This document shows, in pieces, positions 50,931-52,250 of a stretch of DNA of 52,250 nt. The DNA is from an uncultured Lachnospiraceae bacterium. Its GTDB lineage: Bacteria > Bacillota > Clostridia > Lachnospirales > Lachnospiraceae. The translations under genes and the position numbers were made by a program. The stretch is from positions 89,018 to 141,267 of the forward strand of contig CAJTPU010000008.1 in assembly GCA_910578335.1 (NCBI GenBank). Direction: 5' to 3'. Each line of letters starts with the position of its first letter. Position 1 is the first letter of the stretch. The notes under the pieces were generated by a model. The model saw only the letters and a list, made by a program, of their open reading frames with translations, was not told the origin of the DNA and did not search any database.

Positions 50931-52250
50931 ATGAAAAATCAATCAGAAAAGAAGCTTATCAGAAAGAGGAGAAGACAATTTACCAAACAGTTTTATCATG
51001 GGAATAAAGCGGCATATGTGTGCACTATGCTGCTGCAGACGATTATAATGGGGATTAATGTTGCTGTGGCGGTAGTGTTTCAAATGGTAATAGATGTTAT
51101 TACCGGCGACAGCAGTATGTCACTATTTCAGGTGTTCTTATGCGTATCCGGCGTTCTGCTTGTGTTTGTAGCAGCACTTTTGCTGGAAAGAATGGTGAAG
51201 CCAAGGTTTATAGAGCGTGCTATGTGCCAATATAAGGAGTATGCTTTTACAGAATTAACGAAAAAGAGTATCAGTGCTTTTTCCAAGGAAAACACAGGGC
51301 GCTATCTTTCCATGCTGACAAGTGATGCTTACGCAGTGGGCAATCAATATGTAGAACAACAGTTTATGTGGTTTGGCTATGCGGCTCTTTTTGTGGAAGC
51401 GCTTGTGATAATGCTGATATACAGTCCTCTGCTGACTGGTATTGCTATCATTTTTTCTCTGCTGCCCTTGCTTGTATCTCTGAAAACAGGAAACCGTCTG
51501 GCAGAAAAAGACCGTATTATATCAGATAGAAGAGAGCTGTTTATCAGCGGACTAAAGGATTGGCTCGCTGGTTTTCCTGTTATCAAGAGTTTTCGGGCGG
51601 AAAAGGAAGCTATGGATAGTTTTCAGAAGGAGAATGCCTTGTTAGAGGATGCGAGGCGGGACAGACGGCGGACTTATTGGACGATAGAGGCAATATCCTC
51701 ATGGTCCGCCGATTTCACGGTTTTGGGCATGTATTTTGTGGGCGCGCTCCTTGTGGGAAATGTAGCGTCCGGCATCACGGCAGGCATTGTCATTGCTTTT
51801 GTACAGCTTATGAATATATTTCAACAGCCGCTCATCGTATTTCCGATGTTTTGGAGCAACAGGAAATCCGCGATAAAGCTAATCGATAAACTTGCCGCCC
51901 TGCTACAGGAAAATGTACGCAACGAAGGCGGGGAGCATCTCACGGGACTGAAAGAGGGCATAAGACTGGAAAACCTTTCCTACGCCTATGAGGAAGATAA
52001 GCCTGTGTTAAAATCCATCAATCAGAATTTTGAGGCAGGAAAAAGCTATGCCGTTGTGGGTGCCTCCGGTTCCGGCAAGTCCACGCTTTTAAATCTGCTT
52101 TTAGGAAGTTCCGATGCGTATGAGGGCTCTATTTTTCTGGACGGAAAGGAACTGCGGCAGGTTGACTCCGATTCCCTGTATGGACTGATAACTCCGGTAC
52201 AGCAGAACGTATTTATTTTTAACGATACCATACGGAACAATATCACGATG
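50931..52250 (+). CDS. Second ABC exporter, paralogue of the first (3' end outside window)
   Basis: The frame is open for 440 codons from ATG 50931 to the last base, with no stop, so the gene continues beyond the window. The product begins KNQSEKKLIRKRRRQFTKQF and parallels the first exporter through the six transmembrane segments to Walker A GASGSGKST and Q-loop PVQQNVFIF; the signature and Walker B lie outside. It starts 1 base after the stop of the first copy, with GAGAGGAG at 50914-50921 as ribosome binding site. The two may form a heterodimeric exporter for the peptide. The similarity points to a tandem duplication. Confidence 0.88.
   Translation, partial: MKNQSEKKLIRKRRRQFTKQFYHGNKAAYVCTMLLQTIIMGINVAVAVVFQMVIDVITGDSSMSLFQVFLCVSGVLLVFVAALLLERMVKPRFIERAMCQYKEYAFTELTKKSISAFSKENTGRYLSMLTSDAYAVGNQYVEQQFMWFGYAALFVEALVIMLIYSPLLTGIAIIFSLLPLLVSLKTGNRLAEKDRIISDRRELFISGLKDWLAGFPVIKSFRAEKEAMDSFQKENALLEDARRDRRRTYWTIEAISSWSADFTVLGMYFVGALLVGNVASGITAGIVIAFVQLMNIFQQPLIVFPMFWSNRKSAIKLIDKLAALLQENVRNEGGEHLTGLKEGIRLENLSYAYEEDKPVLKSINQNFEAGKSYAVVGASGSGKSTLLNLLLGSSDAYEGSIFLDGKELRQVDSDSLYGLITPVQQNVFIFNDTIRNNITM
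52196..52250 (+). repeat. 55-bp block shared with the first exporter gene
   Basis: Identical to 50434-50488 and cut by the window end; see the first copy. It suggests recent gene conversion or strong constraint at the Q-loop. Confidence 0.8.

Overview
The window looks like chromosome of an anaerobic Gram-positive gut bacterium of the class Clostridia, most likely family Lachnospiraceae. The reasons are strong AGGAGG-type ribosome binding sites, a CIRCE-controlled groESL operon, many LacI/AraC regulators and ABC exporters, and a phosphorolytic beta-mannan/cello-oligosaccharide locus of the type known from Roseburia and Ruminococcus. No species can be named from the sequence alone.

Layout. 1-11.4 kb (+) is a glycan-utilisation locus: the tail of a secreted or surface protein, a lipoprotein solute-binding protein, a GH130 mannooligosaccharide phosphorylase, a LacI regulator, a cellobiose/mannobiose 2-epimerase, a GH130 mannosylglucose phosphorylase, an SGNH acetyl esterase (CE17-like), a very large palindrome, a GH94 cellobiose phosphorylase and a closely coupled formate/nitrite-type channel. 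Imported oligosaccharides would be deacetylated, epimerised from Man-Man to Man-Glc (or Glc-Glc to Glc-Man), and cleaved with phosphate to give mannose-1-P or glucose-1-P. 11.4-17.6 kb is housekeeping: typA (-), an OB-fold ssDNA-binding protein, a short CobA-type ATPase, a cation P-type ATPase, tRNA-Val and tRNA-Met. 17.7-28.4 kb is accessory: a methyltransferase, a TerD-domain protein, two AraC regulators, an ABC exporter, a small monooxygenase, hypothetical proteins and an acyltransferase. 28.6-38.2 kb: tRNA-Thr, cysE, a class A penicillin-binding protein, a YigZ-family protein, mgtE with a structured leader and leader ORF, azlCD, a sodium symporter and a GNAT acetyltransferase. 38.2-45.2 kb: a heterodimeric ABC exporter, an AraC regulator, a DUF1905/papain-like fusion and a membrane protein with 11-residue repeats. 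45.3-47.5 kb: groES-groEL.

47.6 kb to the window end is the most promising region for something undescribed. A radical SAM/SPASM peptide maturase is followed by a 36-residue ORF with a good ribosome binding site, a Gly-Gly motif and two cysteines, and then by two tandem paralogous ABC exporters, the second running off the end. This has the architecture of a RiPP (ribosomally made, modified peptide) biosynthesis and export cluster. A second candidate for novelty is the mgtE leader, where a 37-codon ORF sits inside a nested hairpin that sequesters the mgtE ribosome binding site.
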